Source: Streptococcus iniae (GTDB taxonomy: Bacteria > Bacillota > Bacilli > Lactobacillales > Streptococcaceae). From it: DNA of 64,000 nt. The notes beneath the pieces were generated by a model. The model saw only the letters and a program-made list of their open reading frames with translations, did no database searches and had not been told where the DNA came from. A program made the position numbers and the translations under genes. Positions 1 to 14,243 of this stretch are shown here, in pieces; the stretch's first letter is position 1, and every line of letters starts with the position of its first letter. The stretch is from positions 1,268,001-1,332,000 of the forward strand of contig NZ_CP132230.1 in the NCBI RefSeq assembly GCF_030732225.1, read 5' to 3'.

Positions 1-1386
<1,386 letters not shown>

Positions 1387-1483
1387 TCAAGATAGAATAA
1401 GATTTTAACTGATGAAAATCTATTCTATATAAATGTTTTAATAGTTATGATAATACCGATGAATACTATCAATGCTAATCCCA

Positions 1484-2359
1484 TTACTCCAGTGCATTGG
1501 CACCTGCCACAATCTCAGTAATTTCCTGAGTAATTGCGGCCTGACGTGCCCTGTTATATTGAATCGTTAATTCATCAATAACGTTTTCAGCATTGTCAGT
1601 TGCAGTTTGCATTGCCGTCATCCCTGCTGCATGTTCAGCAGTTTTTGCATCAATTATCGCCGCATAAATAAGACTTTCTGTAAACTGAGGCAATAATTGA
1701 TTTAAAATAACATCATAATTAGGTTCAATTTCAAAGCCAACAAGTGCTTCTTCATTTGCTTCTTCATCAACTAAATCTGAAATAGGAAGCATTTGTTGAA
1801 CACGGACTTGGCTTGTCAAACTGTTAACATGATGGTTATAACAAACATACAATTCATCGAAAATCTCATTTTGATATAATTCAACAGACTGTGAAATGAT
1901 TTTTCCAACATCCTCAAAAGATGGTTGGTCTGAAAGTCCTCTCAATTCAAAGGACACATTCATGCCACGACTTTTGAAGAAATCAGAGCCCACACTTCCA
2001 ATGGAAATAATAGAGTAACTCCCATCAGCATGGTATTCCTCAATCATTTCCATGACAGATTTCAGAATCTTAGAATTATAAGCCCCAACAAGGCCTTTAT
2101 CAGAAGTCATCACAATGTAACCTGTTTTTTTAACTTCTCTATTAGCCAACATAGGGTGTCTTGACTCTGAACCATTATTGTTTTTGACAAAATCTGTTGT
2201 GATTTTTCTGATTTTTGAAGCATAGATTTGAAAATCACGCGCTGCTTGTTCTGATTTGACAAGTTTTGCAGATGATACCATGCGCATAGCACTAGTAATC
2301 TTGCTTGTTTTTTCAGTTGAAACAATTTTTGCTTTTATTTCACTTAGAGAACCTACCAT
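1484..2359 (-). CDS. atpG: F0F1 ATP synthase subunit gamma
   Basis: Central rotor stalk of F1, turning inside the alpha3-beta3 ring. The product is 291 aa, the usual length. The N-terminal [22 protein letters not shown] segment and the C-terminal [16 protein letters not shown] helix are the two conserved ends that form the coiled-coil shaft. An AAAAGGAGG Shine-Dalgarno precedes the ATG. It lies 18 bp after atpA and is co-transcribed with it. Confidence 0.96.
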   Translation of the reverse strand: MVGSLSEIKAKIVSTEKTSKITSAMRMVSSAKLVKSEQAARDFQIYASKIRKITTDFVKNNNGSESRHPMLANREVKKTGYIVMTSDKGLVGAYNSKILKSVMEMIEEYHADGSYSIISIGSVGSDFFKSRGMNVSFELRGLSDQPSFEDVGKIISQSVELYQNEIFDELYVCYNHHVNSLTSQVRVQQMLPISDLVDEEANEEALVGFEIEPNYDVILNQLLPQFTESLIYAAIIDAKTAEHAAGMTAMQTATDNAENVIDELTIQYNRARQAAITQEITEIVAGANALE

Positions 2360-2377
2360 ATTATAGTCCTCCTTTTA

Positions 2378-3886
<1,509 letters not shown>

Positions 3887-3898
3887 TCACACCACTTT

Positions 3899-4435
3899 CT
3901 ATATTAATTTAGATTTTAATTCGTGTAATTGCCCTTTTATACTTGTGTCTAGGACTTTATTATTAACCTTAATAATAAAACCACCAAGTATTGAGGGATC
4001 AATCTCTTCAATAAGACGATCTGTTTTACAACCAATTTTTTTAGCAACGACAGATTGCACACGACTTTTTTGCTCCTCTGTTAAAGGAACTGCGGATGTT
4101 ACATAAACATCATATTCATTAGTAACTTGAGTTATGTCATCTAAAACCAGTGTCAGAATTGCTTTTAAGTAATTCTCACGTTCATTATAGATAATAAGCT
4201 CAAGAAAATTGTTCATATATACTGAATTAGTATCCTTAAGTAACCTTACAAGATTAGCCTTATCTTTTTGTTGTAGAGCATAACTTGACAAGATGTAATC
4301 AAGATTTGTTGCTTCAAATGTTTCTAACAAGGCCAAAATATCTGACTTTAACTGATTAATTTGACCATGTTCATTTGCAACCTCAACAAGGCTTTTTGCA
4401 TATTGCTCAACAAGAGCCTGCTCTTTTTTTGTCAT
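3899..4435 (-). CDS. atpH: F0F1 ATP synthase subunit delta
   Basis: Peripheral-stalk subunit linking the b dimer to the top of F1. The product is 178 aa, normal for streptococci. It has the expected helical N-terminal half and a C-terminal domain ending [21 protein letters not shown], close to the conserved delta/OSCP terminus. The gene abuts atpF (the atpF stop and atpH start touch at 4435), which implies translational coupling. The family is poorly conserved in sequence, so the call leans on position and this C-terminal motif. Confidence 0.94.
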   Translation of the reverse strand: MTKKEQALVEQYAKSLVEVANEHGQINQLKSDILALLETFEATNLDYILSSYALQQKDKANLVRLLKDTNSVYMNNFLELIIYNERENYLKAILTLVLDDITQVTNEYDVYVTSAVPLTEEQKSRVQSVVAKKIGCKTDRLIEEIDPSILGGFIIKVNNKVLDTSIKGQLHELKSKLI

Positions 4436-4929
4436 TAGGCTTCTCCTAAATCATCAAGGTAAGCATCAATCAGTTTACTTTGAGCATCTTTATCAAGATT
4501 TGCTCCCATAATTTTCTCAGCTAATTGAATGCTTAGTTGAGACATTTCTGCCTTCACATTTTCAAAAGCTTCAGATTTACTTTGTTCAATATCAGCATGC
4601 GCTTTTTCTTTCAAGCGTTTTGCTTCACTATTAGCTTCTGCGATTAATTGATCACCTTTTGTTTGACCAAGATCCTTAGCGGCTGTGATAATTTGACTTG
4701 CTTCTTGCTTTGCTCCTGCCAACTCTGTCTCGCGTTGTTCTGCAAGCTTCTCAGCAGTAATTTTAGCTGTTTCAGCACTATCAATATCATTTGCTATTTT
4801 AGTTGAACGTTCTTCTAAAATTGCTGTAATGGAACCCCATGCAAATTTTCTCAGTAAAAGATACAAAACAAGAATTGAACCTGTTACTAATATAAAATTC
4901 CCAATAAGTTCACCCATTGTTAATTCCAT
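4435..4929 (-). CDS. atpF: F0F1 ATP synthase subunit b
   Basis: Membrane-anchored peripheral stalk subunit. It has 164 aa: one N-terminal transmembrane helix (about residues 8-25, [18 protein letters not shown]) and then a long charged helix rich in Ala, Glu and Lys, which dimerises as a right-handed coiled coil. The gene sits between atpB and atpH. The short spacing and shared strand place it in the atp operon. Confidence 0.95.
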   Translation of the reverse strand: MELTMGELIGNFILVTGSILVLYLLLRKFAWGSITAILEERSTKIANDIDSAETAKITAEKLAEQRETELAGAKQEASQIITAAKDLGQTKGDQLIAEANSEAKRLKEKAHADIEQSKSEAFENVKAEMSQLSIQLAEKIMGANLDKDAQSKLIDAYLDDLGEA

Positions 4930-4943
4930 TTGGTTCTCCTTTC

Positions 4944-5657
4944 TTATTCCTCTTCTTCATTAACTTTCTTACCAAGATACATTGATGTTAGTTTAGTAAA
5001 TACGTAAGCTTGAATACATGATATGAAAATAGAAAACACGGTCCATACCAGATTCAATACTAAGCTCACTGGGAACAAAGCTACATTAGCTTGTAAAATT
5101 TTAAGAATCAATCCCATGACCACTTCACCAGCAAAAATATTACCGTAAAGACGTAAAGCTAAAGATAACACGTTTGTAACTTCTTCAAGTAAGTTCATTG
5201 GTGCCATAATACCAGGTGTAACGAGGCGTTTAACATAAGCTTTAAAACCTCGTTGACGAATTCCCTCAAATTGACAAATGATTGAAATCATAAATGATAA
5301 TGAAAGGTCAAAACCAATATTAGCAGTTGGCGATGTCCATAAATTCATCTTATCTAATGTTTCAAGTTTTGTCATAAGGCCAATATTATTAGCAACCATT
5401 ACAAATAAAAAGATACAGAAAAAGAAAAGGGAATATTGTTTTCTAAAAGGCTTTTCAACATGCTCATCTGTGACACTTGAAATAAAATCCAAGAGCATTT
5501 CCAAAACAGTTTGTTTCCCTTTAGGTCTTACCGACATATTCCGACTAGCAGAATAAACAAATGCAAAAACAAGTACAATGACAATCACACACATGGCAAG
5601 CAGGGTCAAATTAAAGGTTACTGGACCTAATGTCAGTGTTGGAGTAATTTCTTCCAA
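4944..5657 (-). CDS. atpB: F0F1 ATP synthase subunit a
   Basis: Membrane stator subunit carrying the proton half-channels. The 237-aa product has several hydrophobic helices. The essential arginine that faces the c ring is R169 in the [16 protein letters not shown] helix. The gene lies after atpE, that is in the order c-a-b. This is the known streptococcal and lactococcal arrangement rather than the common a-c-b order. Confidence 0.96.
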   Translation of the reverse strand: MEEITPTLTLGPVTFNLTLLAMCVIVIVLVFAFVYSASRNMSVRPKGKQTVLEMLLDFISSVTDEHVEKPFRKQYSLFFFCIFLFVMVANNIGLMTKLETLDKMNLWTSPTANIGFDLSLSFMISIICQFEGIRQRGFKAYVKRLVTPGIMAPMNLLEEVTNVLSLALRLYGNIFAGEVVMGLILKILQANVALFPVSLVLNLVWTVFSIFISCIQAYVFTKLTSMYLGKKVNEEEE

Positions 5658-5761
5658 CTCTTTCCCTCCTTTGTTTCAATACTCAAAAATCCATAATCCC
5701 TTTTAGAGGTATTATCAGATTTCTATTGAATGCTCCATTAATTTTAAAATAAGGTTTAACT

Positions 5762-5959
5762 TTATTTTAAAACAAATGCCATCGCAAGTGTAACGAAGAA
5801 TGTTCCCTCGATAAAGGCAATACCTAAGATAAGCAATGAACGAAGTTCTTTAATAATTTCAGGTTGACGAGCAGCTGATTTAAATAGATTTGCCATCAAG
5901 TATCCCTCTGAAAGTGATACACCAAAGCAGGCAAGTGCTAATGCAAAAATTGGATTCAT
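5762..5959 (-). CDS. atpE: F0F1 ATP synthase subunit c
   Basis: Proteolipid of the rotor ring, 65 aa and two transmembrane helices. The proton-carrying carboxylate is E51 in [14 protein letters not shown], and the RQP loop (R31-Q32-P33) joins the helices. I chose the ATG at 5959. A longer frame could begin at a TTG 18 bases upstream, but that would overlap the AAGGAG Shine-Dalgarno serving the ATG. It is the first gene of the atp operon, behind the promoter at 5997-6025. Confidence 0.96.
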   Translation of the reverse strand: MNPIFALALACFGVSLSEGYLMANLFKSAARQPEIIKELRSLLILGIAFIEGTFFVTLAMAFVLK

Positions 5960-5996
5960 AATAGAATTCTCCTTCAAAAATTTTTTTTACTAAGCT

Positions 5997-6025
5997 ATTC
6001 TATTCCTTAAAATAAAGAATGTCAA
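5997..6025 (-). promoter_or_regulatory. Sigma-A promoter of the atp operon
   Basis: On the minus strand: TTGACA (6020-6025), a 17-base spacer, then TAGAAT (5997-6002). The predicted start is near 5990, about 30 bases before the atpE ATG. The -35 box is a perfect consensus. Confidence 0.85.
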
Positions 6026-6170
6026 CAGAAAATTAAAGTCTACTGATACTTTATCGGATTATTCCCAAAATTTCATTAAACCATTAAAAATCTATTTGCT
6101 TATTTGAAATAGACTAACACATTCATTATAGCAATAATTAACTCATTATTCCAACAATAAAGGGAATATT

Positions 6171-6194
6171 AAAAAAGCGGTCTAAGCCGCTTTT
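6171..6194 (-). terminator. Terminator of the glg operon
   Basis: Minus-strand stem AAAAGCGG / CCGCTTTT with a 6-base loop, running into six T. It lies about 55 bp after the glgA stop and separates the glg operon from the atp promoter. The rest of 5960-6247 shows no gene. Confidence 0.85.
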
Positions 6195-6247
6195 AACGTT
6201 CATTATCTACCAAGATTCAAAACACTTCTTGCTTTAACTTATGGCTT

Positions 6248-7675
6248 TCATAAATCCTGATATAGTTTTAGATAAGCCTGACTTGCCGTATCCCAAGAAA
6301 AGTCACACGACATGGCATTCTTTTGAAGTATTTTCCAATCTTCTTGATGATTTTTGTAAACATCAAGAGCAAACGCTAAGGTTTGCATCATCCAATAACC
6401 TGAAAAATGATTAAAACTAAAACCTCTACCACTTTTATCATAAGGATTAAAAGGAAGGACAGTATCTTTTAAGCCACCCACTTCATGAACCAAGGGTAGA
6501 CTGCCATATCTCATTGCCATCAACTGGGATAAACCACAAGGCTCAAAGGCACTTGGCATCAAAAAGAGATCACTTGAGGCATAAATTTCTTGAGCTAATG
6601 CTAGGTCAAATGTTATTTGAGCAGATAATTTTTCTGGATACTTATGTGAAAACTTTTTAAAAGTTTCTTCGTAATGCTGATAACCAGTTCCAAGAACTAC
6701 AAGTTGAACATCCAAAGCCATCATATGCTCAAGTTCCTGAATAATTAAATCAAACCCTTTTTGATCCGTTAAACGTGATACTATTCCAATCATTGGAATA
6801 GTAGCGTCACAAGTTAAGCCTAATTTTTTTTGCAGGTCTATTTTATTAAGTGCTTTTCCTGTCATATCATTTAAAGAAAAGGAATGTTTTAAAAAAGGAT
6901 CTGTTTCTGGGTTGTAGAGTTCTGTGTCAATACCGTTAATACACCCAATCAATTTGCTACTTTCCATTCGCATGACCTGATCTAATCCTTTCCCAAACTC
7001 AGGACCTTGAATTTCCAAGGCATAACTTGGCGAAACGGTTGTTACGCTATCAGCATATAAAACAGCCGCCTTCATCCAATTGAGGCAATTATTCCATCTT
7101 AATGTTCCATCTTCATATCTTTGTGAGCCAACACTAAATAAATCACCCAACATGTCAGGTCCGAATTGTCCTTGAAATTCAATATTATGAATCGTAAAGA
7201 CAGTTTTAATCGACTGATAAGATTGAATCCAATGGTATTTCTCCTTTAATAAGAAAGGAATCATTGCAGTATGATAATCATGACTATGCAAAACATCTGG
7301 GATTAGGTTTATTTTCTCCATTGCTTCAATGGCTGCTAGTTGGAAAAAAGCAAATCGCTCACCATCATCCCAATCACCATAAACATGTCCTCTAAAAAAG
7401 TAATAACGGTTGTCGATAAAATAATATGTGACCTGATCCTTAATAAGTTTTTTAACGCCAACATATTGATGCCTCCAGCTCATATCAATATAAAAAGAAC
7501 AGAGATCTTCAACTTGAGAACCAAACTTCTGATCGATAAGGTCATAATAAGGAAGCATGACAGCAACTTCTTCACCAGCAGTTGCAAGAGATTTAGGTAA
7601 AGCTCCGATAACATCACCTAAACCTCCTGTTTTTGCAAAAGGAGCTCCTTCTGCTGCTACAAATAAAAGTTTCAT
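6248..7675 (-). CDS. glgA: Glycogen (starch) synthase, ADP-glucose type
   Basis: Extends alpha-1,4-glucan chains from ADP-glucose (GT5 family, GT-B fold). The 475-aa product has the ADP-glucose-binding KTGGLGDV motif from K15 near the N-terminus. The C-terminal catalytic segment [28 protein letters not shown] contains the conserved ExxGL signature. The start overlaps the glgD stop by 4 bp (ATGA), so translation is probably coupled. It is the last gene of glgB-C-D-A and is followed by a terminator. Confidence 0.96.
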   Translation of the reverse strand: MKLLFVAAEGAPFAKTGGLGDVIGALPKSLATAGEEVAVMLPYYDLIDQKFGSQVEDLCSFYIDMSWRHQYVGVKKLIKDQVTYYFIDNRYYFFRGHVYGDWDDGERFAFFQLAAIEAMEKINLIPDVLHSHDYHTAMIPFLLKEKYHWIQSYQSIKTVFTIHNIEFQGQFGPDMLGDLFSVGSQRYEDGTLRWNNCLNWMKAAVLYADSVTTVSPSYALEIQGPEFGKGLDQVMRMESSKLIGCINGIDTELYNPETDPFLKHSFSLNDMTGKALNKIDLQKKLGLTCDATIPMIGIVSRLTDQKGFDLIIQELEHMMALDVQLVVLGTGYQHYEETFKKFSHKYPEKLSAQITFDLALAQEIYASSDLFLMPSAFEPCGLSQLMAMRYGSLPLVHEVGGLKDTVLPFNPYDKSGRGFSFNHFSGYWMMQTLAFALDVYKNHQEDWKILQKNAMSCDFSWDTASQAYLKLYQDL

Positions 7676-8802
7676 CGCACAACATCCTCTACTACTTTTG
7701 TTCCTTTAGGGATAACAATTGGCTGATCTTTTGTTCCCCTTATCGTAATTCCTGCTGAAACAGTAACTGATTTATCAATAATCGCATACTCAATTCGTGC
7801 TTTTTCTCCAATAACTGCTTTTGGAGAAAGAATACTGTCTTTAATGATGGTTTCAGTCTCTAAATAACAATTTCTTGAAATAATAGAATGTTGAACCTGT
7901 CCTTTAACGACACAACCTGAAGCAATTTGTGAGCTTTCAACATGTGATTCTTTAGAGAAATAGGTTGCTTCCTCATTTTTAACACGGGTGTAAATTTTTT
8001 GATTGGAATAAAGAAGGGAATGGAATTTATCTGCTTCTAACATATCCATATTGGCATCATAGTAGGATTTGACAGAGTATATATTAGCTAGGTAACCATT
8101 ATATTCAAAGCTATTAGCTGCTTCTGTTACCGCCAATTCTCTTAGTAAGTAGCGCAGTTTTTGTGGCTCAGCTTTCTCAGCTTCTTTTTCCATTTTTTGA
8201 ATTAACCAATTGGTATTGATGATATACAAACCTGCTGAAAAAGATTCTTTCATTTCATGAGCAACGGGTTTACTGGCTGTCACTAAGCCTGATTCATCAA
8301 AACTAAGAATAGCATTATCGTCTGAAACTTGTTTTGTTGGCATGTTTTTATAAACAACAGTTAGCATTGCTTGACTTTGTTGGTGAGCATCTATCACTTC
8401 GTTTAGATCAATGTTACATAAGATATCACAACTCATATAAACAGTTTGATTGGAACCTGATCTTTTTAAATAGGTTAAAACTTGATCGTAATAGTCCTTG
8501 TCAGCTTCTTTTTGATCATCTTTAGTGTTATAGAAACCTAAAAAATATTGACTTAGAAGACTATTTAGCCCCCATTCACGACCACTTCTCACATGATCTA
8601 GAACTGAGCGGATATTGTCACTTCTAAAAATACCGTAAATACTTTTTATTCCTGCATTAGCTAGTGTTGAAAGCGGGAAGTCAATGAGACGATACTTCCC
8701 ATCAAATGGTAAATTTGCAAGAGGGCGGTGAGTGGTCAAATGTTCCATCTCTTTGAATCCTACGGCACTGCCTAAAATAGCTGAATATTTTTCACTTTTC
8801 AT
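7672..8802 (-). CDS. glgD: GlgD, non-catalytic partner of ADP-glucose pyrophosphorylase
   Basis: The 376-aa product shares the nucleotidyltransferase plus left-handed beta-helix layout of GlgC. However, the N-terminal GGxGTRL substrate-binding signature is degenerate here ([15 protein letters not shown]). In Firmicutes, GlgD forms a heteromer with GlgC and modulates its activity, while being poorly active itself. The C-terminal half carries hexapeptide-like repeats ([18 protein letters not shown] and following). It overlaps glgC by 11 bp and glgA by 4 bp. Confidence 0.93.
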   Translation of the reverse strand: MKSEKYSAILGSAVGFKEMEHLTTHRPLANLPFDGKYRLIDFPLSTLANAGIKSIYGIFRSDNIRSVLDHVRSGREWGLNSLLSQYFLGFYNTKDDQKEADKDYYDQVLTYLKRSGSNQTVYMSCDILCNIDLNEVIDAHQQSQAMLTVVYKNMPTKQVSDDNAILSFDESGLVTASKPVAHEMKESFSAGLYIINTNWLIQKMEKEAEKAEPQKLRYLLRELAVTEAANSFEYNGYLANIYSVKSYYDANMDMLEADKFHSLLYSNQKIYTRVKNEEATYFSKESHVESSQIASGCVVKGQVQHSIISRNCYLETETIIKDSILSPKAVIGEKARIEYAIIDKSVTVSAGITIRGTKDQPIVIPKGTKVVEDVVR

Positions 8803-9931
8803 TTGAACCTCCTAAAACCTCACCATGTCCCACAACTTGGATACTGTCTCTTCCATCAATAATGGTGTGACTTCCAATAACAGCATTTTCTCCAATAATA
8901 GCTTTGGTAATATGTGCCCCTTCACCAATAATTGCACCACTCATGATAAATGACTCTTTAACTACCGCCCCTTTTTGTACTTGAACATTAGTTGATAAAA
9001 TTGAATGCTCCACTTGACCAGATACATAGCAACCATCAACAACTAAACTATCAGAGACTTCTGCTCCTTGTGCAATATAATTTGGTGGGGCAATATGATT
9101 TTTTGAATAAATCTTCCAAGATCGGTCACGGCTATCCAATGGATTATTTTCAGCTATGTATTCCATATTGGCTTCCCACAGTGATTCAATGGTTCCTACA
9201 TCTTTCCAGTAACCGCTAAATTGATGGGTGTAGACCCTTTCACCCGAATCAAGATAGGATGGAATAACATGTTGACCGAAATCTTCAATATTGTGGCCAT
9301 TTTTTTCAGCATCCACTAACATTTCCTTTAACCGTTGCCAGGTAAAGATATAAATCCCCATCGATGCCTTGGTTGATTTAGGCTGTTCTGGCTTTTCTTC
9401 AAACTCAATGATACGATCATCAGAATCGGTGTTCATAATACCAAAACGACTAGCATCTTTTAGAGGAACATCCAAGACAGCAACTGTTAAACTAGCATCA
9501 TGTTTTTTATGGGTTTGCAACATCTCATCGTAATCCATCTTGTAGATATGATCTCCTGATAAAATGAGAACATACTCGGGATTGACACTTTCAATATAAT
9601 CAATATTTTGAAAAATGGCATGACTTGTTCCTTGAAACCACTTGTTACCTTCACTTGCAGAATAGGGCTGTAAAATTGTAGCTCCAGCATCAATTCCTTC
9701 TAAGCCCCAAGCAGAACCATTCCCAATATGGTTGTTTAAGGCAAGAGGTTGGTATTGCGTGATAACACCAACATGGTCAATTCCAGAATTGGCACAATTT
9801 GATAAAGCAAAATCAATAATTCTGTAACGCCCTCCAAATTGAACTGCTGGTTTTGCAATGCTTTGTGTGAGTTTTCCTAATCGGGTTCCTTGGCCACCGG
9901 CCAATATTAAGGCTAACATTTTAGTATTCAT
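8792..9931 (-). CDS. glgC: Glucose-1-phosphate adenylyltransferase
   Basis: Makes ADP-glucose from glucose-1-phosphate and ATP, the committed step of glycogen synthesis. The 379-aa product has the intact signature [11 protein letters not shown] at residues 10-20 and the conserved [15 protein letters not shown] segment. The C-terminal hexapeptide repeats ([22 protein letters not shown]) form the beta-helix. It lies 60 bp downstream of glgB and overlaps glgD. The intact motif contrasts with the degenerate one in GlgD. Confidence 0.96.
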   Translation of the reverse strand: MNTKMLALILAGGQGTRLGKLTQSIAKPAVQFGGRYRIIDFALSNCANSGIDHVGVITQYQPLALNNHIGNGSAWGLEGIDAGATILQPYSASEGNKWFQGTSHAIFQNIDYIESVNPEYVLILSGDHIYKMDYDEMLQTHKKHDASLTVAVLDVPLKDASRFGIMNTDSDDRIIEFEEKPEQPKSTKASMGIYIFTWQRLKEMLVDAEKNGHNIEDFGQHVIPSYLDSGERVYTHQFSGYWKDVGTIESLWEANMEYIAENNPLDSRDRSWKIYSKNHIAPPNYIAQGAEVSDSLVVDGCYVSGQVEHSILSTNVQVQKGAVVKESFIMSGAIIGEGAHITKAIIGENAVIGSHTIIDGRDSIQVVGHGEVLGGSNEK

Positions 9932-9991
9932 TTTTCCCCTCCATGGTTCCTTGAAAAGTGACTTTTTTCTTTAAAAACACTCTATCACAGT

Positions 9992-11869
9992 TTATTTTTT
10001 GCGGCGTTTCATTCTCCAAACACTTGCTCCTAAAGCAGGCAGAGTGAAAGCTAAGGTATTCTTATAATTCCTCCATTCTTGATGCTGTGTTTGTGTGTTT
10101 GGGTTATGGTCTTTCCATACCCCTCCAAACGCTTCCATTTCAGTATTTAAAACCTCTTCATATAATCCTGCTACTGGAACACCAATAGTAAAGTTTTTTC
10201 GTTCGACAGGCGTCATATTGAAAACGCAAAGGAGCAAATCTCCTTTATCATTTTTGCGGCAAAATGATAACACTGTTTCATCCTTATTATCAGCATCTAT
10301 AATTTCAAGGCCATCATAACTATAATCATTTTGCCAAAGCATATTAAAGTTTTTGTAAAATTGATTTAAGTGTGATGTGAACGCATGCATTTTAGCATTC
10401 ATGCTGTCGTTCAAATTATCCCAAACCAATTGGTCATTGTATTTCCATTCCAAAAATTGACCAAATTCTGACCCCATAAAAATCAGTTTTTTTCCTGGAT
10501 GACACATTTGATAGGTATACAAATTTCTTAGACCAGCAAACTGATTGTAACGGTCTCCCCACATTTTATGCATCAAGCTTTTTTTACCATGGACAACTTC
10601 ATCATGCGAAAATGGTAAGAGGTAATTTTCATTAAAACAGTAGATAAAACTAAAGGTGATCAGATCATAATGGTATTTACGATAATAAGGGTCTTCTTCA
10701 TAGAATCTAAGCACATCATTCATCCAGCCCATGTTCCACTTGTAATCAAATCCAAGCCCACCCTCACTAATGCTTTTTGTAATTGCAATATCTGAAGTCG
10801 CCTCTTCGGCAATGAGCATCACATCGGGTTTCTTTTCTTTGAGGCTTTTGGTTAGTTTTTGAAGAAAGGCTATGCCTTCCAAATTATGATTACCACCCTT
10901 TTGATTAGGCGTCCACGGCCCTTGATCATAGTCTAAATAGAGCATGTTACTAACAGCATCTACTCTAATGCCATCAATATGAAAGGTTTCAATCCAATAA
11001 AGTGAACTTGAAATAAGAAAAGATTGAACTTGACCTTTTCCTAAATCAAAGTTCATCGCTCCCCATCCGTAATTATGAGCCCTATGATAGTCTTCGTACT
11101 CATAAGTTGGAGTCCCGTCAAAATAGGCAAGGGCATCATCATTTTGAATAAAATGTCCTGGTACCCAGTCAACAATAACACCAATATTATGTAAATGACA
11201 AGCATCAACAAACTCCTGAAAATCTTCTTGACTACCAAATGTTGCTTCAAAGGCAAAGTATCCCATGACTTGGTAGCCCCAGCTCATATCCAAAGGATGA
11301 GCCATCAAGGGCATAAACTCAACATGCGTGTAGTTCATTTTAATCAAATAAGGAATCAAAGTTTCTTTTAGTTCTTTAAATTGGAAAGGGCGGCCATTGC
11401 TATCTTTTTTCCAGGAATTGGCATGGACTTCATAAATGTTTACAGGACGATTTTTAAAACCTAGTCGTTTTCGACGCCCCATCCAAAGAGCATCATGCCA
11501 TTTTTTGTCCAAATCAGTTTTGATAACTGCGCCAGTTGCTGGTCGCTTTTCAAAAACATGTGCAACGGGATCAATTTTCTCAACCACCTGCCCACCCTGC
11601 CTTGTAACAAGGTACTTGTAGATATGACCTTCCCTTGCCAAATCTGTCTCTATTTCCCAAACACCACCAGCAATTTTTGTCATTTCCAAAGGCATTTGAA
11701 ACCAGTCTGTAAAATCACCAATCAGTGAAACCGACTCAGCATTTGGAGCCCAAACCCTAAAGACATAGCAAAAACTATTGTTCTTATTAATGCGATGAAC
11801 ACCAAAATAATCTTGAATATAAGCATTATCACCATTTTCAAAAGCTTTTAACTCTTCGTCTTTTAACAT
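9992..11869 (-). CDS. glgB: 1,4-alpha-glucan branching enzyme
   Basis: GH13 enzyme that introduces alpha-1,6 branches into glycogen. In 625 aa it carries an N-terminal CBM48 domain and a TIM barrel. Region I is [10 protein letters not shown] near 231-240. The nucleophile is D304 in IDGIRVDAV, and the general acid is E355 in [20 protein letters not shown] is the branching-enzyme region IV. It is the first gene of the glg operon, preceded by a GAGAGGGTG Shine-Dalgarno and separated from pullulanase by a terminator. Confidence 0.96.
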   Translation of the reverse strand: MLKDEELKAFENGDNAYIQDYFGVHRINKNNSFCYVFRVWAPNAESVSLIGDFTDWFQMPLEMTKIAGGVWEIETDLAREGHIYKYLVTRQGGQVVEKIDPVAHVFEKRPATGAVIKTDLDKKWHDALWMGRRKRLGFKNRPVNIYEVHANSWKKDSNGRPFQFKELKETLIPYLIKMNYTHVEFMPLMAHPLDMSWGYQVMGYFAFEATFGSQEDFQEFVDACHLHNIGVIVDWVPGHFIQNDDALAYFDGTPTYEYEDYHRAHNYGWGAMNFDLGKGQVQSFLISSSLYWIETFHIDGIRVDAVSNMLYLDYDQGPWTPNQKGGNHNLEGIAFLQKLTKSLKEKKPDVMLIAEEATSDIAITKSISEGGLGFDYKWNMGWMNDVLRFYEEDPYYRKYHYDLITFSFIYCFNENYLLPFSHDEVVHGKKSLMHKMWGDRYNQFAGLRNLYTYQMCHPGKKLIFMGSEFGQFLEWKYNDQLVWDNLNDSMNAKMHAFTSHLNQFYKNFNMLWQNDYSYDGLEIIDADNKDETVLSFCRKNDKGDLLLCVFNMTPVERKNFTIGVPVAGLYEEVLNTEMEAFGGVWKDHNPNTQTQHQEWRNYKNTLAFTLPALGASVWRMKRRKK

Positions 11870-11917
11870 GACATCACCCTCTCTTATCTTTTAATCATCA
11901 GAAATTTCGTTTTGGTA

Positions 11918-11947
11918 TAAAAAAATAACCCAAAAAATCAGGTTATT
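11918..11947 (-). terminator. Terminator after pullulanase
   Basis: Minus-strand stem AATAACC / GGTTATT (arms 11941-11947 and 11924-11930) followed by a run of T. The first arm overlaps the pullulanase stop codon. It separates the ligA-dgk-pulA transcript from glgB. Confidence 0.8.
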
Positions 11948-14243
11948 TCGTCACATCAAGAATGATTGCCGTCAAATTATTGATGTGCTCTTCATCCCTA
12001 TAGAAACTCTCATCATTTGATTCAATTATAGCATTTTCACTGGCTAACTTCATTTTTTTTCTGTGAATTGTGAAAATAATCTGAATTTTCTTTCCATCAT
12101 CAACAAAATAAGTGATAAAACCCGAATGAGGATGGGCATTTTCAATATAAAGGTGCTTTCTGATTTCTTCAAAACTCGAGTAAGAAAAATAAGGTGTGCT
12201 GGTTTTTAAGGCAATGATTTTTTGAATAAATCGAATTGTTCTCTTTTCAAAAGTAACTTGATTCCAATCAATTTGGTTCACAGCATCAGGCGCATTGTAA
12301 GAATTCATTGCTCGTTGTTTATCCTCACTGGTGAAGATACCATTTTCACCAGTCGCAAGACATTTGGTTCTTAAAAATTCTTGACCAATCTGCATAAAGG
12401 CAATTCCTTGCATTAAAAGGTTCATAGCAGTTGATAGCTGGATTCGTTTCGTATGGGTTGCTAAGCTATCTTGAGGATGCAAGGCCCAAAATAGATCATT
12501 TAAATTATAATTGTCATGAGCTTCAACATAGTTAACAACTTGACTTGGACTTAGGTAAGTTCCCAATTCATCACTACCCAAAATAGCTTTAGCTAAAGTA
12601 GCTTCTGTGGGCTCATCTGAGATAAAACCAGCTTTTAAATTGCCATAAACTTCTGAACCTTTAACAGCATTACGCTGATCATCATTAAAAAATCCAATTC
12701 CTGGCAGCAAATGTGCATTGTCTTTTTTAGCCTTTTTCTCAGGCTGTAATCCAATGCCCATATCCCAACCTTCACCATATAATAAAATCCGTGAGTCAAT
12801 TTTATCAACTTCTTGACGAATAATAGACATTGTTTCCACATCATGCAAGCCCATCAAATCAAAGCGAAAGCCATCAATATTGTATTCTTGTATCCAATAA
12901 AGAATGGAGTCAAGCATGTATTTTCTAAACATTTCCTTTTCACTGGCAGTCTCATTGCCACATCCGGAACCATTTTGAAAAGACCCATCTGGATTCATGC
13001 GATAGTAATAGTCTGGAACTGCAAGTTGAAAAGCAGAATCCATATTGGAATAGGTATGATTATAGACAACATCCATAATGACGTTTATGCCAGCGTCATG
13101 ATAGGCTTGAATCACTTCTTTTAATTCTAAAATCCTTCTTGTCGGTTCGTGAGGATTACTTGTGAAAATGGCCGATGGAACATTATAATTTTCAGGGTCA
13201 TACCCCCAATTATAAGCAAAGTCTCCTGTCTCATCAATAGTTTGATGGTGGTCAAAAATTGGTTGCAATTGAATATGAGTAATGCCAAGTGATTTGACAT
13301 AATCAAAACAGGTCGCATCGCCATATTTGTTTTGAGTTCCTTCTTGAATTAAGCCCATAAATTTTCCGCGATGGGCTAAATCGACACCAGATGTTTCTGA
13401 TTTTGAAAAGTCACGAACATGCATTTCATAAATGACTGCTTGATTAGGGTTATCAAGGCGCCAGTTAGCTTCTTCTTTGTGTTTGACCTTAAAGTGCTTT
13501 GGTTTTAAGTCATTAGGGTCAACAACAATTGAGCGTTTTCCATCTGCTGTTGTTGCAATGGCATAAGGATCACGAGTGTCACTGTAGGTTCTTTTTCGGT
13601 AATTAACACGGTAGTGATAGGACTGAAAATTCAAGTCCCGATGAACAGTTACTTCCCAAACACCAATGGTATTTAGGGTATGATCTTCTGGTGAAGCCAC
13701 TCGACCTTTTTCCATGGCAATAACATGAGCAACACTTGCTTTATTATCTGTTGAATCAAATAAAATCAGACTAACAGCTTCAGCTGTTGGAGCCCATAGA
13801 CGAAAACATGTTTTTTCCTTGTCGTATTGAAAGCCAAGCCATCCAGAAAAGCCCCACTTTTTATCGAAAGCAGAGCTGTTGATTGCCATATCAAAGGCAT
13901 GATTTCTTCGAACAAAATATGATGAACTTGAAACAGCAGCTTGTCTTGAATAGTAAACGGTCTCATCCCCATCAACTAGCCAAATTTCTGTTTTACCAAA
14001 ACCATAATCACGATGACATGAATACTCATGTGATTTATTTTTCCACTGTGGTTCTTTAATAATCATAGACACTTGAAAAATGGCTTCTTCTGACGAAAAT
14101 TCCAATGAAGCAACTGCTCCAAAACTATCATATCGTGTAAAAAATGTATCCCGACCTAACTGGCCTTCTCTCCAACTCCACAGGCTTTTATGTGAATAAT
14201 TGCCATGCGAGGTATGATAGTGCACAATAATTGCATTTTTCAT
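11943..14243 (-). CDS. pulA: Type I pullulanase (cytoplasmic debranching enzyme)
   Basis: GH13 enzyme hydrolysing alpha-1,6 linkages of pullulan and glycogen. The 766-aa product has no signal peptide or sortase motif, so it is intracellular, unlike the large surface pullulanases of pathogens. The family mark YNWGYDP is at 344-350. Region I is DVVYNH at 391-396, the nucleophile is D462 in GFRFDL, and the acid is E491 in YGEGWD. It overlaps the upstream lipid-kinase gene by one base. It sits beside the glg operon, so it likely debranches stored glucan. Confidence 0.94.
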   Translation of the reverse strand: MKNAIIVHYHTSHGNYSHKSLWSWREGQLGRDTFFTRYDSFGAVASLEFSSEEAIFQVSMIIKEPQWKNKSHEYSCHRDYGFGKTEIWLVDGDETVYYSRQAAVSSSSYFVRRNHAFDMAINSSAFDKKWGFSGWLGFQYDKEKTCFRLWAPTAEAVSLILFDSTDNKASVAHVIAMEKGRVASPEDHTLNTIGVWEVTVHRDLNFQSYHYRVNYRKRTYSDTRDPYAIATTADGKRSIVVDPNDLKPKHFKVKHKEEANWRLDNPNQAVIYEMHVRDFSKSETSGVDLAHRGKFMGLIQEGTQNKYGDATCFDYVKSLGITHIQLQPIFDHHQTIDETGDFAYNWGYDPENYNVPSAIFTSNPHEPTRRILELKEVIQAYHDAGINVIMDVVYNHTYSNMDSAFQLAVPDYYYRMNPDGSFQNGSGCGNETASEKEMFRKYMLDSILYWIQEYNIDGFRFDLMGLHDVETMSIIRQEVDKIDSRILLYGEGWDMGIGLQPEKKAKKDNAHLLPGIGFFNDDQRNAVKGSEVYGNLKAGFISDEPTEATLAKAILGSDELGTYLSPSQVVNYVEAHDNYNLNDLFWALHPQDSLATHTKRIQLSTAMNLLMQGIAFMQIGQEFLRTKCLATGENGIFTSEDKQRAMNSYNAPDAVNQIDWNQVTFEKRTIRFIQKIIALKTSTPYFSYSSFEEIRKHLYIENAHPHSGFITYFVDDGKKIQIIFTIHRKKMKLASENAIIESNDESFYRDEEHINNLTAIILDVTK

